64,000 bases of DNA from Bugula neritina. Lineage: Eukaryota > Bryozoa > Gymnolaemata > Cheilostomatida > Bugulidae. Of this stretch, positions 46,501-59,100 are shown in pieces. Below the pieces are notes generated by a model. The model had not been told where the DNA came from. It ran no database searches and saw nothing but the letters and a program-made list of their open reading frames with translations. Each line of letters opens with the position of its first letter. Position 1 is the first letter of the stretch. A program made the position numbers and the translations under genes. Location: assembly GCA_964035545.1 (NCBI GenBank), contig OZ037772.1:9273150-9337149 (forward strand), read 5' to 3'.

Positions 46501-49500
46501 ACCTCACCCACTTCTCAAGAACCCAGCTGCCCTTTTTATACTACTTCTTCAGGCTTCCCTGGCCACTCAACTTTTCTTGGAGTACTACCACACTTTACTA
46601 ACTGCTGGAATTAGTTATAAAACTTCCCCCTCCCCCCTCCCGTACTTGGGTTACTATCACAGACCGCGGACTTGCACACAGGTGTGCTAACCATTACACA
46701 CCACAACTGCTTGGTTATCGCTACACTACAGAGCAAGAATGTAATGACACACACTATGGTCTTAGCAGGTTCTGCTAATATTGAGAAAAGTTAACTGAAT
46801 TTACAGTAGAAAAATTCTGCAAATGTTTATTTTCATGGTTTTTTTTCTTATTTTAATCTTTAGAAGTTATTTTTTGTTGCATTTCTTATATTCAACTATC
46901 ATATACAATAAAATCCACATTACTATACTCTCATACTGGTTAGAAGTTATGACAAGTTAGTTCAGAGTGATCAGTAATAATTTTTGCAGAAGCTTATTTC
47001 CAACAAAAATTAGAGCAGCATGGAACATTTATAAGTTCAGCTTTGAATATAACTTAGTTCAGCATTGAGCATATCTAAGATCATCATTGAACAGAAATAA
47101 GATCATCATTAAACATATATAATATCACTATTGAGCATAAATAAGATCACCATTAAATATATATAAGTTCACCATTGAACATATATAATATCACTATTGA
47201 ACATAAATAAGATCACTATTAAACATATATAATATCACTATTGAGCATAAATAAGATCACCATTGAAAATATATAAGATCACCATTGAACATAATTTGGC
47301 CCATTGTGATAAATACAAAGAATCAACTTCACAACTCTTTATATCAACATTGATCTAACATACTATTCACTGTGAACAGTACCTGACACTAATTTCTATT
47401 CACTGCTGGTCAATTTAGGGATCCAAAAAACGAGAGGTTTTAGTTGTCAGCTTATGTTCACTCTAACACTAATATTTCTCTCTGTGTAGTTATATAGTAA
47501 CATAACTTAAGTGAAAAGCAAAAAACTGTTCACAAGGAAATACAAATTCTTATTTGGGCTATCTTTGCTTCTTACACACTTACATATAATAATTTTTCTT
47601 ATAATGAACAAAGTTTTAATTCTTTAATAATCATTTTACTATTACTATTATTAGCAGCACCTTGGGAAGAGACAACATATATCTTCCTCAAGGATCTGAC
47701 TGATACGTAGATGAATCCATTAAAATCTGTACAGAGACTGTATCCACCTTTAAGATCATCACATGTCCAGAATTCAACCAGCTGCTCATTCTCTATTTTT
47801 GCTTTCTGTAAACTACCTCCAGCAACTCCTATCAGACAACCATCTGGCAAAAACTGTAAGCCAGTCGAGTACAACCAATCAGTTCTTTGTGTTTGTTGAG
47901 ATGTGAAGTCATAAATTATCAATTGTTCATCATCTGGATCCTTAACCACAACATATCTGTCAGAGACTGCCATTACTGCGGCTGTATTATTTTTTCTGTT
48001 AAACTGAAACAATTCTTTTCTCTTTTTGATATCACCAGCCAAACACATTTCTACTATGTCTGTGTTATTTACTGCATGCAGTATGAATACATTCTGATGG
48101 TGTTCCACCACCGATGTAACTGTTTTCACATCTGTGCTGCATAAACTCAGCCAATTCCCACCTCTACGGAGGACATATAATCCACCATTTGTACCTACGA
48201 GTAAATCTCCATTTTGTCTATAGCATGCAGACAGACACTGACTAGTTGTCTTATGTTCAGATATGAATGTCAGTGATGATGGAACTGTCACTAGACTCAG
48301 GCCTAGAATTAATGATGCATCTCTTTTATCTGTAATGATGAAATATTATTTATTTTTCCGATGTTGTTGTTTGATTTCCAATTTTTACATTGCTTGAAAA
48401 TATTGCGATGATAATTCATATTATTAAAAAAGTAAAATAACTTATAGCTGAGCAACACCACTTATCAAAATCAATTTATCTGGCATTGGTTGTCCAATTA
48501 ATAATAAGTTTTATACTAACAAAATAATTGCATGACACATATAGTTTAGCTAATATTGCACTAGTAATTGGTGGCATATTACACTTTGAGCATATAAACT
48601 TTAGGGACAAAACTGATTATTTTATTATTATTGTTTATATCCATTCAAGGCGGTGTACATTATTTTATAGTGGTAACACACCTCAAAGAAATTGTAATAC
48701 TCTACTTACATGCCTGGTTTAGAGCTTGAGTTTTACTGATTGTGCATTCATCAAGTTTTATCTTTTGGACTTCCTCTGCGATTCCTTTTTTCTGTTTTAC
48801 TTTCTCAATCACATGACCACTTTGGATCAAATGGTTCAAATCAACTTGTACTTTCTGCAACTTATTTCTATTCAACATCAGGTTGCTGTAACAAATTTCC
48901 ACCTCATTAGTAACTTTTTTCCTGTGACCTATGACCTTTTTCATGAGTTCTTGACTTGTTTCCTTGATTTTCTTTATCTGTTTGAAGTACATCATTATAT
49001 AATATGTTGAAAATTCCCCATTTTTCATTTATATAATATTTCAAAGTGAACATATACCATTCTACTAAAAGTATTTTTTTTAATTTCAAGTTTTAAAACT
49101 GCTCTTAAATGTTTTGGCACAGATATAAGTTTTACAAAAATTCAGGAATTTCGTATCTTGAAATCTTTTAGCTGTTATATCTAAACTGAAAATATTTAAT
49201 TTTAATGCATCAATTGTCTGGTCGAAACCTAATGTTTATGTAGGAATGGTTGTCAGCGTACCCCTTCTTTTCGCAATTTTCGTATTTGCTTTACAAGTTT
49301 TTCACAAGTCTGTTCCTGATCATCCAGTTCTCTCCAAATCCTCTTGTCCAGATCATACATTTCTGTTATCTTTTCTGTTGTAGTCTGAAGTTGAGTCTGT
49401 AGATATGTATTTATCTCATCTTGCAGAGAGGAAAGAGACTTGAAGTTGTGTTGATCTTCATCTACATGGAATATTGAAATAAAAACTAAAATTTTTTTGC

Positions 49501-51235
49501 ATGTTCAATACAGTCTATTTTTATAGTGAAAAATTGAATGCAGTGTAAACCTTTTTGCTCGATATTTTTTTAATTTTGCATAACCTAAAGACAGTAGAAC
49601 TTTTTTGAATTATTGTGTATTATTAGTAGATATTAGTATATATGTACATGGCTATTCTCTAATGATAATATTTCTCTATGATAATATGAAAGACAACACT
49701 AATTCATACCTGTACAGTCAGTGCCGTGAACATCACATTCATTACATATCAATCTGTCACATTTCTTACAAGCTCTAACTAAAATCTCATTGTGCTGTTC
49801 ACACACTGGTTTAGTGTAAGTAGCTGGTGATTGAATGTAGACATCAACGTCAACTTCATAATGAGATTCTCTGTAGAGGGTTTTATGTGCCTGAAACATG
49901 ATGAAAAACTGCTATGCTTTTGTATAGCAAAGATAAACATTTCTTTTTATAGTTATATATGATAACTCAAAACTCGGCGAGCTTAGATTCAAAATGACGT
50001 TTTTGCTGGTATGACCAATTTAGGTGGACAGGAAATTTAACATAACTTAATACTATACTTATAATTTAAAGTTGTGGTTTTCTATAACTTGTTTCTTTCA
50101 TATTATAAATTATAAAAAATTGGAAACTAAAATTAATCGTTATAAAAATTATTTCTTTCTTTTTCTATTATATTATAAATATGTATAGCCATGAAAATAT
50201 ATTGATTTATAATACAGATTGTATGGGTAATTTTTTGTAAAATAAAAAAACAATAATTTAGATTTTCACTATCTACCGCTTGTAATATAAAATATTGAGC
50301 TTTATCTTACACCTTATATGCACGACACAAGTTGCTATAGTCATTTTATACGACATTTAGCTTTTTACTATAACTTTTTTGACATAACATTCTAACATTG
50401 TGTCCCTACATCACTTTTCAGTCATTTTAAAAGGAAATGCTTCAGCATGCTTTATGTATACATTATATAGTCATAGATTGGTAGCTTTTATATTATATAA
50501 TATTGTTTAAAACAAAGACGGACTTGTGTACAGCTGCTTCAAAGTTTGTATAGCCATCATGAATTTGTATTAAAACTATACCTGTAAACCATGCAGTGAC
50601 ATGCAAAGCTTTGCCTTCCATTATATTTAAAAATTATTACCTTTTGATGGTCAGTACAGAATTTGTCTCCACATGTAGTACAAAAGCAAATGGCAACTTG
50701 ACCTTGACATCCATAAGCTGTACAATACAATGTATCCAGGTCAGACTTGCCATCTTCTGTTTCAACTTTTTGCAGTTCTTCAAAGTTGAGGGTTTCATGT
50801 ACTTCTCTGTATAAAAATTGTATTGTGATAATAACCTCGATTCTAAATATTTTAATTTCCTAAAGTGATTACAGAATTTTTTTGTATTCTCCATTTTTTT
50901 AGGCTTTTGATTTGGAACAGCAGAAAAACCTGGTCAAGATGAGATTGTCAGCCACTGACTGATAGAAACTTTTTCTTTCAATCGAATTAGATATGATATT
51001 AGCTGTGAACTATAAAAGTTGCAGATATGTAAACCATCAGCTATCTATAAATATAATTCGCTATAACTCACCCACAAGTAGGGCAGGTCACAGAGCCATG
51101 TTGGTTGTAGTATCCTTCAATACAACTCAAACAGAATACATGCTGACAAGGCAGCTCTCTTGGATCTATCATAGACTCTGTTCTGGATGCACAGAAACCA
51201 CATTCATAGTCTGAGGGTAGGTGTTGGGCAGCCAT
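43509..51235 (-). CDS. TRIM-like gene C: RING, B-box1, B-box2, coiled coil, propeller (592 aa)
   Basis: Exons (minus): 51235-51072 (RING, MAAQHLPSDYECGFC...CPTC), 50806-50641 (B-box1, YCTAYGC..CFCTTCGDKFCTDH), 49890-49710 (B-box2, VCEQHNEIL..CKKCDRLICNECDVH), 49461-49262 and 48977-48710 (coiled coil), 48329-47661 (propeller) and 43639-43509 (last propeller strand, ends GVPSIRDGVIAVPGWGDNKL, stop TGA). The total is 1,779 nt with consistent phases 2,0,1,0,1,1. All zinc ligands are present, so this is the most complete family member in the window and a likely cytosolic RING E3. The final intron is 4.0 kb, against 261 nt in gene D. I assign the 43639 exon to gene C because its phase matches and no closer copy exists. 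Confidence 0.85.
46410..46480 (-). mobile_element. tRNA-like head (degenerate), minus strand
   Basis: Minus strand reads TGTAGTGGTGAGTGCGCCTG, CTTGCAGGCTGAAGGTC, then GATTCAAAG, i.e. A-box, anticodon region and decayed B-box. It resembles the tRNA-like sequences at 34004 and 35757. Confidence 0.4.
46655..46725 (-). mobile_element. tRNA-like head (degenerate), minus strand
   Basis: Minus strand reads GCAGTTGTGGTGTGTAATGG, TTAGCACACCTGTGTGCAAG, GTCCGCGGTC. The A-box region is good and the B-box is decayed. With the copy at 46410 it could be one composite element about 300 bp long. Confidence 0.4.
47050..47300. repeat. 22-23 bp tandem repeat (ATATAAGATCACCATTGAACAT)
   Basis: About eleven imperfect copies alternating GATCACCATTGAACATATATA and ATATCACTATTGAGCATAAATA, in the last intron of gene C. 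Confidence 0.88.
49891..50640. other. Gene C intron between B-box1 and B-box2 exons
   Basis: 750 bp, AT-rich, nothing recognised. The corresponding intron of gene D (63262-63709) carries a relic B-box2-like exon; I do not see that relic here. Confidence 0.5.
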
Positions 51236-53116
51236 CTTGGTCAGTTTATGTTGGAAAGATTCTGAGCCTATAACATATAAAATTAATTGCTTTTCATAAT
51301 AAATAGCCAATTGATAGTTGTTAAATTGCTTACTATAGCAAAAACAACAGAATTAAAAATAAAATAAACATGTGGTGCGCCTTGCATTGTAAAGTGGAAA
51401 GTTGATCAAAAAACTCGAAAAAGATTACATCTCTAATAAATTTAGCTATTGTACTTTTAAAGTAGTTATGATGGCAAGTTCTAATTGGTGGCGGAAGTAA
51501 TAGTACACAGCAATTATATGTAGTCTAGATAATAGTATATACTTACTGAGTATAGAAGGGATACCTGTTTAGTGCCTATAATATATAGCAACCACGCTGT
51601 GTGGTATCAACTGGTACAATGAAGAATACGTTTCACAGCTTATTGTAGTAGCTATTGATTACCAATAATTATGTAAGCAAATAATGTGAATTGTGATTTT
51701 AGACTCAGTCCCATTAATTGCTATCTCAAAATGTTTATTACCCCATCAAACATTAAAACAAGCACAGCTGATAAAAAAATCATAATGTATGGTGCTCATG
51801 CTAAAAGGAGAATTCCCAATTTATAAGCTAAGCACAATCACTTAGATGATCAAAGTCAATGGAGTGTCTCAATAGAATATAAGTGATGTATTGAATTGCA
51901 GCACAATGCAAAATATTGATTACAGCTAAACTATATATATATATAGGTTCATTGTGTTTTCACCTATATATGAATAACTTAAAATACACAGCAGGTTATA
52001 GTAAACTAGGCATAAGCTGTACACATTTATTCATCCTTCAGCACACTGTGATGTGAATATATCAATACATATAAGAGCTTTTATTTGTTGAATTTACAAG
52101 AAAGTCGCTGGCCTTTGAAATGGAGTGTCATTGTATACAAGGTTATAATGTGTTAATTTATAAAATTAATGGAAATACTGTTTTTTACTTCTTCTGGCAA
52201 GTGACTAGCATAGTTTATCAATGACAATAACTAGCTTCTTTAAAAGAGCAGGCATGATGTAGTGGTTGGAAAAATAGCTCCGTAAACACAAAGCTAGTAG
52301 GTTCAAATCCAGGTGAAGGCTATTGTGGATGTTAAAAAGGGCATTCAGTTATAATTGTTATTTTCTCACAATAGAAAACAAGTTCTTAACCCACATATTA
52401 TTATGAATGCAGAAAATAGACAATAGCTCAGCATATGCACGGGAGAAAAACAACTATTTCAATTTTCATAGAAATATACAAGACAATTATTTTGCTTATA
52501 ATTGCTATAGAAATGTTTATTTTTAATAAAATATAAAAAGAAAATAATTATACACAATTCAAACCAAAACTAATTGTTATTTTATTATTGACAAATGAAT
52601 ATTCAGGTAGATAAATAGCAGATTACCAACTAAACACAGAGTTAAAGGGTCATATATGTGATGCAAGTTGCCGCGAGACTATAAGCTGATTATATAGGCG
52701 CAGGTTTCAAAACATAAAACTTAGGAAAGCAACAAAGGTACAATACATTCCATTTTTATAAAGCAGGCAAATAAAGAAAATTGAAGCAAATAAAATTGAA
52801 ACAAAATGCTTACAACAAGCATTAATCATGAAATATAAATGACAAATTTTGAACTAGAAAATTGTTTTATGAATAATTCTGTCAGGGTTATATTGAGCAG
52901 ATAACATGAAGTGTCATACATACCTATAGTATCAAAATTAGTTGGGGAAGCAAGTGAAAGCTTGGAATAGCAGCTTGAACTTATAATTTTTCTTTTTGAT
53001 AACTATTTATCTTAACAAAAATGTCCGATAGAAATACATCGTATAGTGTACAAGTATGAAACTGCTAACATAGAGCATACATATTGTGAACTAATGACTA
53101 TTTTCTTACTTTTTCC
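51236..53116. other. Gene C upstream region, duplicate of 41606-43508
   Basis: Non-coding spacer between the gene C start and the gene D stop. It matches 41606-43508 in order: same ATGGTATCAACTGGTACAAT segment, same decayed SINE, and same 3' flank of the last exon (AACAAAAATGTC[TC]GATAGAA). The gene C promoter should be near its left end. Confidence 0.55.
52247..52395 (+). mobile_element. Degenerate SINE copy, counterpart of 42624-42775
   Basis: ATGATGTAGTGGTTGGAAAA head, GTAGGTTCAAATCCAGGTGA B-box region, GGGCATTCAGTTATAATTG core, TCACAATAGAAAACAAGTTC. Same position within the duplicated block as the 42624 copy. Confidence 0.6.
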
Positions 53117-56100
53117 TCATGTTATTATAAAGAAACACAAGTTCTTCTCATTCCAACTAGGTACAGCCATTACTCCATCTCTGATACTTGGTACTCCTGC
53201 AAATCGTGATGGTAGTTTGTCGTGAAAGAGTGTTTGAAGTAACTCACCTGTAAAACATGAAACTTGTTGAATCCACATTTCCAGTTGAACACCATAATAA
53301 ATGTTTGAATGTAAATAAATATTATGATAACATGCTGTATTTATATAATTAAATGATATATACTCAAAAAGTGACAAATTATGCTCATGCAAATTAAAAA
53401 CTTGTTTATAGTTACACATTTTTCTTAAGATGAACAAAATTTTAATATCTGCAATAATCATAAGCATGCAATGTACTTTTACAAGTATACCAATATTATT
53501 AACAGCACCTTGAGAAGAGACAACAAATATCTTCTTTGAGAATCTGGCTGCTATGTAGATGAGTCCATTAAAATCTGTACAGAGACTTTCTCCACCTTCA
53601 ACATCGTTGCATGTCCAGAGTTCAACCAGCTGTTCATTCTCTATTTCATATTTCTGTAATTTACCTTCAACAATTCCTAACAGACAACCATCTGGTAAAA
53701 ACTGTAAGCCAGTTGCGTACAACAAATTAGTTCTCTCTGTTTGTTGAGATGTGAAATCATAAATAATCAACTGGTTAGTCTCTGGATTCCCCACCACAAC
53801 ATATCTGTCAGAGACTGCCATTACTGCTGCTGTGTTACATTTTTTAGGAAACTGAAAGAGCTTTTTTCTCTTTGTGATGTCATCAGCCAAGCACATCTCT
53901 ACCTTCCATGCACCTGGCGTTGCATGTAGTATGAAAACATTCGGATAATGTTCTACCACTGATGTAACTGACTTCACATCTGTGCTGCATGGATTCAGCC
54001 AATACTCACCTCTACGGAGGACAAATACTCCATTACTTGTACCTACTAGTAGATCTCCATTCTGTCTATAGCAAGCAGACATACACTGACTACTTGTCTT
54101 ATGTTCAGATATGAATGTCAGTGAAGATGGAACTGTCACCAGACTCACACCTAGCGAAGGTGCATCTTTTTTATCTGTATAATAGAATAAAATATATTAT
54201 TTATTATTCTAGTGCTGTTATTTAAATTTAAAATTCTTACGTTGCTTGAAAACACAGTGCTACTTTATATAATTATCCAAGTAAAAAAATCATAGCTTAA
54301 CAATTCACAAATATTATTAGAGTAAAGTTATCTGGCATTAGATGTGCTAATATTTATAATGTTTAAAGAGGGTTTTGACAGCTATAGATGCTATCAGCAA
54401 CAGAATAGTTCCACCTACATGCATAATTCAGCTAAGATTGCATTAATACATGTTTTCACAATAAATTTTCAACAAGTAAACTTCAGGAACAAAACTGGTG
54501 ATTTGAAATCTGATTTTTATTTATAAGTAGCCTAAATAGATGATGATATTTGACTTACAAGTCTGACATAGAGCTTGGGGTTTACTGATTGCATATGGAT
54601 CAAATTCTATTTTTCTCAGTTCCTCTGTAATTTCTTTTCTCTGCTTCACTTTCTCAGTCACATGACGATTTTGAATCAAATGATTCAACTTGATTTGAAC
54701 CTTCTGCAACTCATTTCCCTTTATCATCAGGTTGTTGTAGCAAGCTTCTACCTCATTGGTCACTTTTTTCTTGTGACTTATGACCTTTTTCATGAGTTCT
54801 TGACTTTCTTCTTTAACTTTCTTTATCTGTTTGAAGCACAATAGTACATATTAAGTGGAGAATTCCTCATTGATTTTGTTCTTCAAAATTTTTGTAAACC
54901 AAATGCGTAATTTATTACTTGAAGTGTCTTTTAATTTCTAAACTTTTAAAACTGTTTATGAATGTTTTGGCAAAAACTTTTCTTAAGGAACATCCCGGAA
55001 GTTGGCAAGACAAAACTATTTAAACTTCGTCTCTAAAAAAATAATGATTAGAATCTAATTATAAGTTAGGAAATCAATAACTACATTTTTCCTGCTAAAG
55101 AATGATTATGAACTCACCCTTTCTTTCCGCAACTTGCGAATCTGCTTTACAAGTTTTTCACATGTCTGTTCCTGGTCATCCAGTTCTCTCCATATCTTCT
55201 TGTCCAGATCATATACTTCATTTATCTTTTCTGTTGTAGTATTTAGCTGAGTCTGTAGACATGATTTTATCTCCTTTTGCAGAGAGGAAAGAGACTTGAA
55301 GTTGTGTTGATCTTCCTCTATACACAAAGCAATAATATTGCCCTTACACTTTTTCTTGAAAGTTCAATGCAGTCTATCTTAATTTATAGTAAACAAACAC
55401 CGAAATATTTGCTCTATATATTTTGTAGCTATATAATTTGAATATAATCAATTGTTTTAATAAATGTAGACTATACTATAATATTGTAGTGAATTTTGCC
55501 AGTTCACTATATTATGTGTGGGTCAACTTAAACAAAGCCACTACACCAGGTTGCTTACGCTAAAATAAGTTTATTATTTACACGAATACAAGAAGGTTTA
55601 TTTACTGCTAACATAAATAGAAACGATTACATAATTAGTGAGCTTTAATACACAACTACTCTAAATGAAGTCCCAAGCTGCTCTGCCGGCTAGCTACTCA
55701 ACGCACTGCAACTACGAGTAGCTAGCTCCACCTGCTATCAATTAGTGTGTCCGTCCTGGTTGGTGGTTACTAGTGGTGCCACTGCTGTCCATAGCTACAG
55801 GTCGATGCAGTCGAACTGTACAATATAATGTACAGTATAGAGTGGACCTTTTCGATTAATACTAATATGATTGCACCACTAAAATCTATCACACTCTCCT
55901 CACCTATCGAAAAGTACTCTCTATAATTAATATTTACATGACAATGACACACAAGATAACGGTTGAAACTAACATAGGGTTTTACAAAATTAGGGGTACA
56001 CACTAGAACAAGAGAAAAATATATACAGTACAAAATAGTATAAGTAGAATAAAACAAGTCTTTACTCCGTAGTCGTAACACCTATTTACATTAATTAGTC

Positions 56101-59100
56101 TAACGAAAGTGGGGGGGGGGGTGTGTGTGTGTGTGTGTGGCCGCACCTCTATCACTTCTTCGCCAGTCGTCTCTCTAGTCGAGTCTGCAACTTAGCCAGC
56201 TCAGTGGCCGCTCGCTTCTGTTCCTTACTGAGGCGAGCCATACGCCGCTGCACTTTCCTAATGTCAGTTAGTAGGGACTGGTCAGGGTCGCTGTCATCTC
56301 GGGGTGGGTTGCTAACACCCTTTCTCTTCTTGCGAGTGTGTCGGGGTACATAGGAGATCGTCGTTGTTGGGGGGTGTGAGTCATCAGCTACGGTGCGTCC
56401 AGCACGGGTTACAATAACACGTAGGGGTTGAGTAGCTACGTCAGAGGTGTGTGTTGTCGTCGTCTCAGTGGGTTGGGGGTCTGCATCAGAGTCACTCTCT
56501 ACGGTGGGTCGGGTAGCGGGAAAGTGGTCTAGAAGAGTCTGTCGTCGGTCTGGGTCGGTCACGTGAGGTAGTATTACGTCTCTGAACTCGGTGTAGGAGT
56601 CCGCGTCAACTTCATATAAGTGTCCTATGTAGCAGTCTTGAGTTCTCTGATGTCGTAGTATGGTGTCCCTGCAGAAATGGTGGACTCCACAGGGACAGAA
56701 AGTCACAGTGAAATGTTGGGGGACATGTATTTTAAGTCTTTTGGTAGTGGATAGTGTTCGTCTGCACTCAGTACATTGTCTGTTATCGTCTGACCATACC
56801 AGTGCCTGAATCAGTGTACGAGTCCGTCGAGTCGTCCAGTTAGTCCGTTGGAGTAGTGCTTGTGGCAGTGCTAAAGTATTGTCATTGGTTACAGTCAAGT
56901 CAGGTATGTCCAGTTGCATCGCAGTATGTCGGTCGGTGTTTGTCGGGGAGTCCGTCAGTGTTGACAGGTGTATGTCGGACAGCATGTCTACCCCTGCCTC
57001 TGACATGCTGTCCCAGTTGGTCGTTGGTGTGTCGAGTAACGCCTGTATCTCGTCGGATACAGGCCCAGTCTCACCTGCAATAGAGTATTTAAATTCATGT
57101 ATTATCTGAATCACACTCTATGCGTGGGACTCCCGTTCCAAACGATACTGATAATTGAGTCTCACAGTCTGTCACTCACTGATCGTGTAATCAGCTGAGT
57201 CGACCGTCCCACTCTAACTACCAAATATTGTCTGATGTCAGGAGTTTCAACTTTATCATTATGACAAAGTGAGACTGCTGTCGCTACCAGAGTAAATTCT
57301 AATTAATTATTATAGAATTTCTAGTAGACTTACCCCCCAAAACAGTTGCTGCATTAGACATAATGTTGCTGCTGTTTTCTTAGGGCTCGTAGATAGCCAA
57401 ATTGTTTACTGCAAAAGACGTGCTGCCTGTTTGCTGGTTGTAATTGAAAAGAGCGCTCACAGCTAGAGTGGTTATGTAACACCCTATACGCTGTTGAGTT
57501 GGCTACGCTCTGCTAACCCCCGGCTGACCTATTCAATCCGCCACTGGGTCGCATGTTATCAATTACCTCGCTCCCCCAGACTTCTTTGTGAATGTCGACA
57601 TGTTACAGAATACTGGGCATGTCGACCAAGTCACACAAGAAGTCTCTTAAATAAGATGGTGGCGCCCTGGTACGTTGGCTACGGTCAAACGGTACCGGGG
57701 AGTTTGCTGCGACTGGCGACTCTTCCACTACGAGTGGTGTCGCCAGTACGGGGGGGCCCACCAGTACGGGTGGTCCTCCCCCAGCTGCCTCTTCCTCATG
57801 ATTTTGAGGAATTTCCATCTCATCCGGGACGATGGGCCTGTCGACCGGCTCCACAGGTGATGGGGCCGGCTCTGACAGGTCTTTTGGCGTGTCGGCCTCC
57901 TCCTCCTGGGGTGGAGGAGGCTGGGGCTGGTCGGGCGGCGCATCAGCCGCCCCGTCCTGGTCTGGCAGTATCTCCTCAATCTCTCGATACGCCATGCCTC
58001 GCCCCCTCATAGGAGGGCGTCTAGCAGGCTCTAAGAGAGGAGGTGCTTGACCTGCCGCATCAGGACTCGCCCAGTGAGGTTTTAGCCGTGCCTCGTTCTG
58101 GATCGACACTTGTCCAGACCGTTCCACTTTATAGGTGTGATTTGGCATTACCTCAATTACGCAGTAGGGACCTACGAAATTTGGCTGCAACTTGGCCGCC
58201 TGTCCGCGCCGTCGGCGATGACTGGTCATCCAGACCCAGTCTCCCACCTTGTATAAGGGGGGGTCGTCAGCGTCACCACTTCTGACCTGCCACTGCTGCT
58301 CACATAGCACCTCGTGAGCCGTCCCCATGCGTTTTACGAGCTTGTCCACGTAATCGTGGACATTGCTCTCGGAAGTCGGAACATGATAGGCTACGTGCTC
58401 AGGAACCCTGGTTTCTCTCCCCAGCATGAGAAAATTAGGGGTCTCCAGTGTACTGGAGTGAGGGGTACTACGGTACGCTCGCATGATCTGCGGCAACACC
58501 AAGTCCCGCTCTTCCTGGCTCCTACCGATAAGCAGGCTTCTCAAAGAGTCCCCTAGCATTCGGTTGTTCCGCTCCACAACCCCGTTCCCTTGCGGGTGAT
58601 ACGGGGTCGTCCAACTCTGGTTTACCCCCCACACTCTACAGAGATCGCTCATAAGTTGCGACTGAAACTGGGCGCCTTGATCAGAGTGTATCTGCTCCGG
58701 CAAGCCGAAATAGCAGAACACATGCTGGTCCAAGGCTCTGGCCACCGAGGGGGCCGATGCATCTGGAATAGCCAGTGCATCAGCCCACCGCGTGAAATGG
58801 TCAGTTAATACCAGTATCCAGTTATTACCTCTCGCTGTTGTGGGCATGGGGCCTACCAGATCGACAGCAACTACCTGCCACGGCCGACCGGCATGGAGGC
58901 GACGCCTCCCTGCGGTCTCAGTGGGGCGGCCATGCTTGCTAGCTTGGCACACCTCGCACTTCCGCACCCGGAGTCGGACATCCCGGGTCATACCGGGCCA
59001 AAACCACTGGAGTTGAAGACACCTAGTCACCCGGCTAGCTCCTGCGTGAGCTTGCTTGTGGGTGTCCCAGATCAACTCCCGCCTCAGAGCGAACGGACAG

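Larger units (their letters stand above)
43640..47660. other. Long last intron of gene C
   Basis: About 4 kb without a supported exon. It contains two tRNA-like heads on the minus strand (46410-46480 and 46655-46725) and a 22-23 bp tandem array (47050-47300). Short frames at 45042-45263 and 45679-45915 show no domain, no codon bias and no splice context, so I do not call them. Confidence 0.5.
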
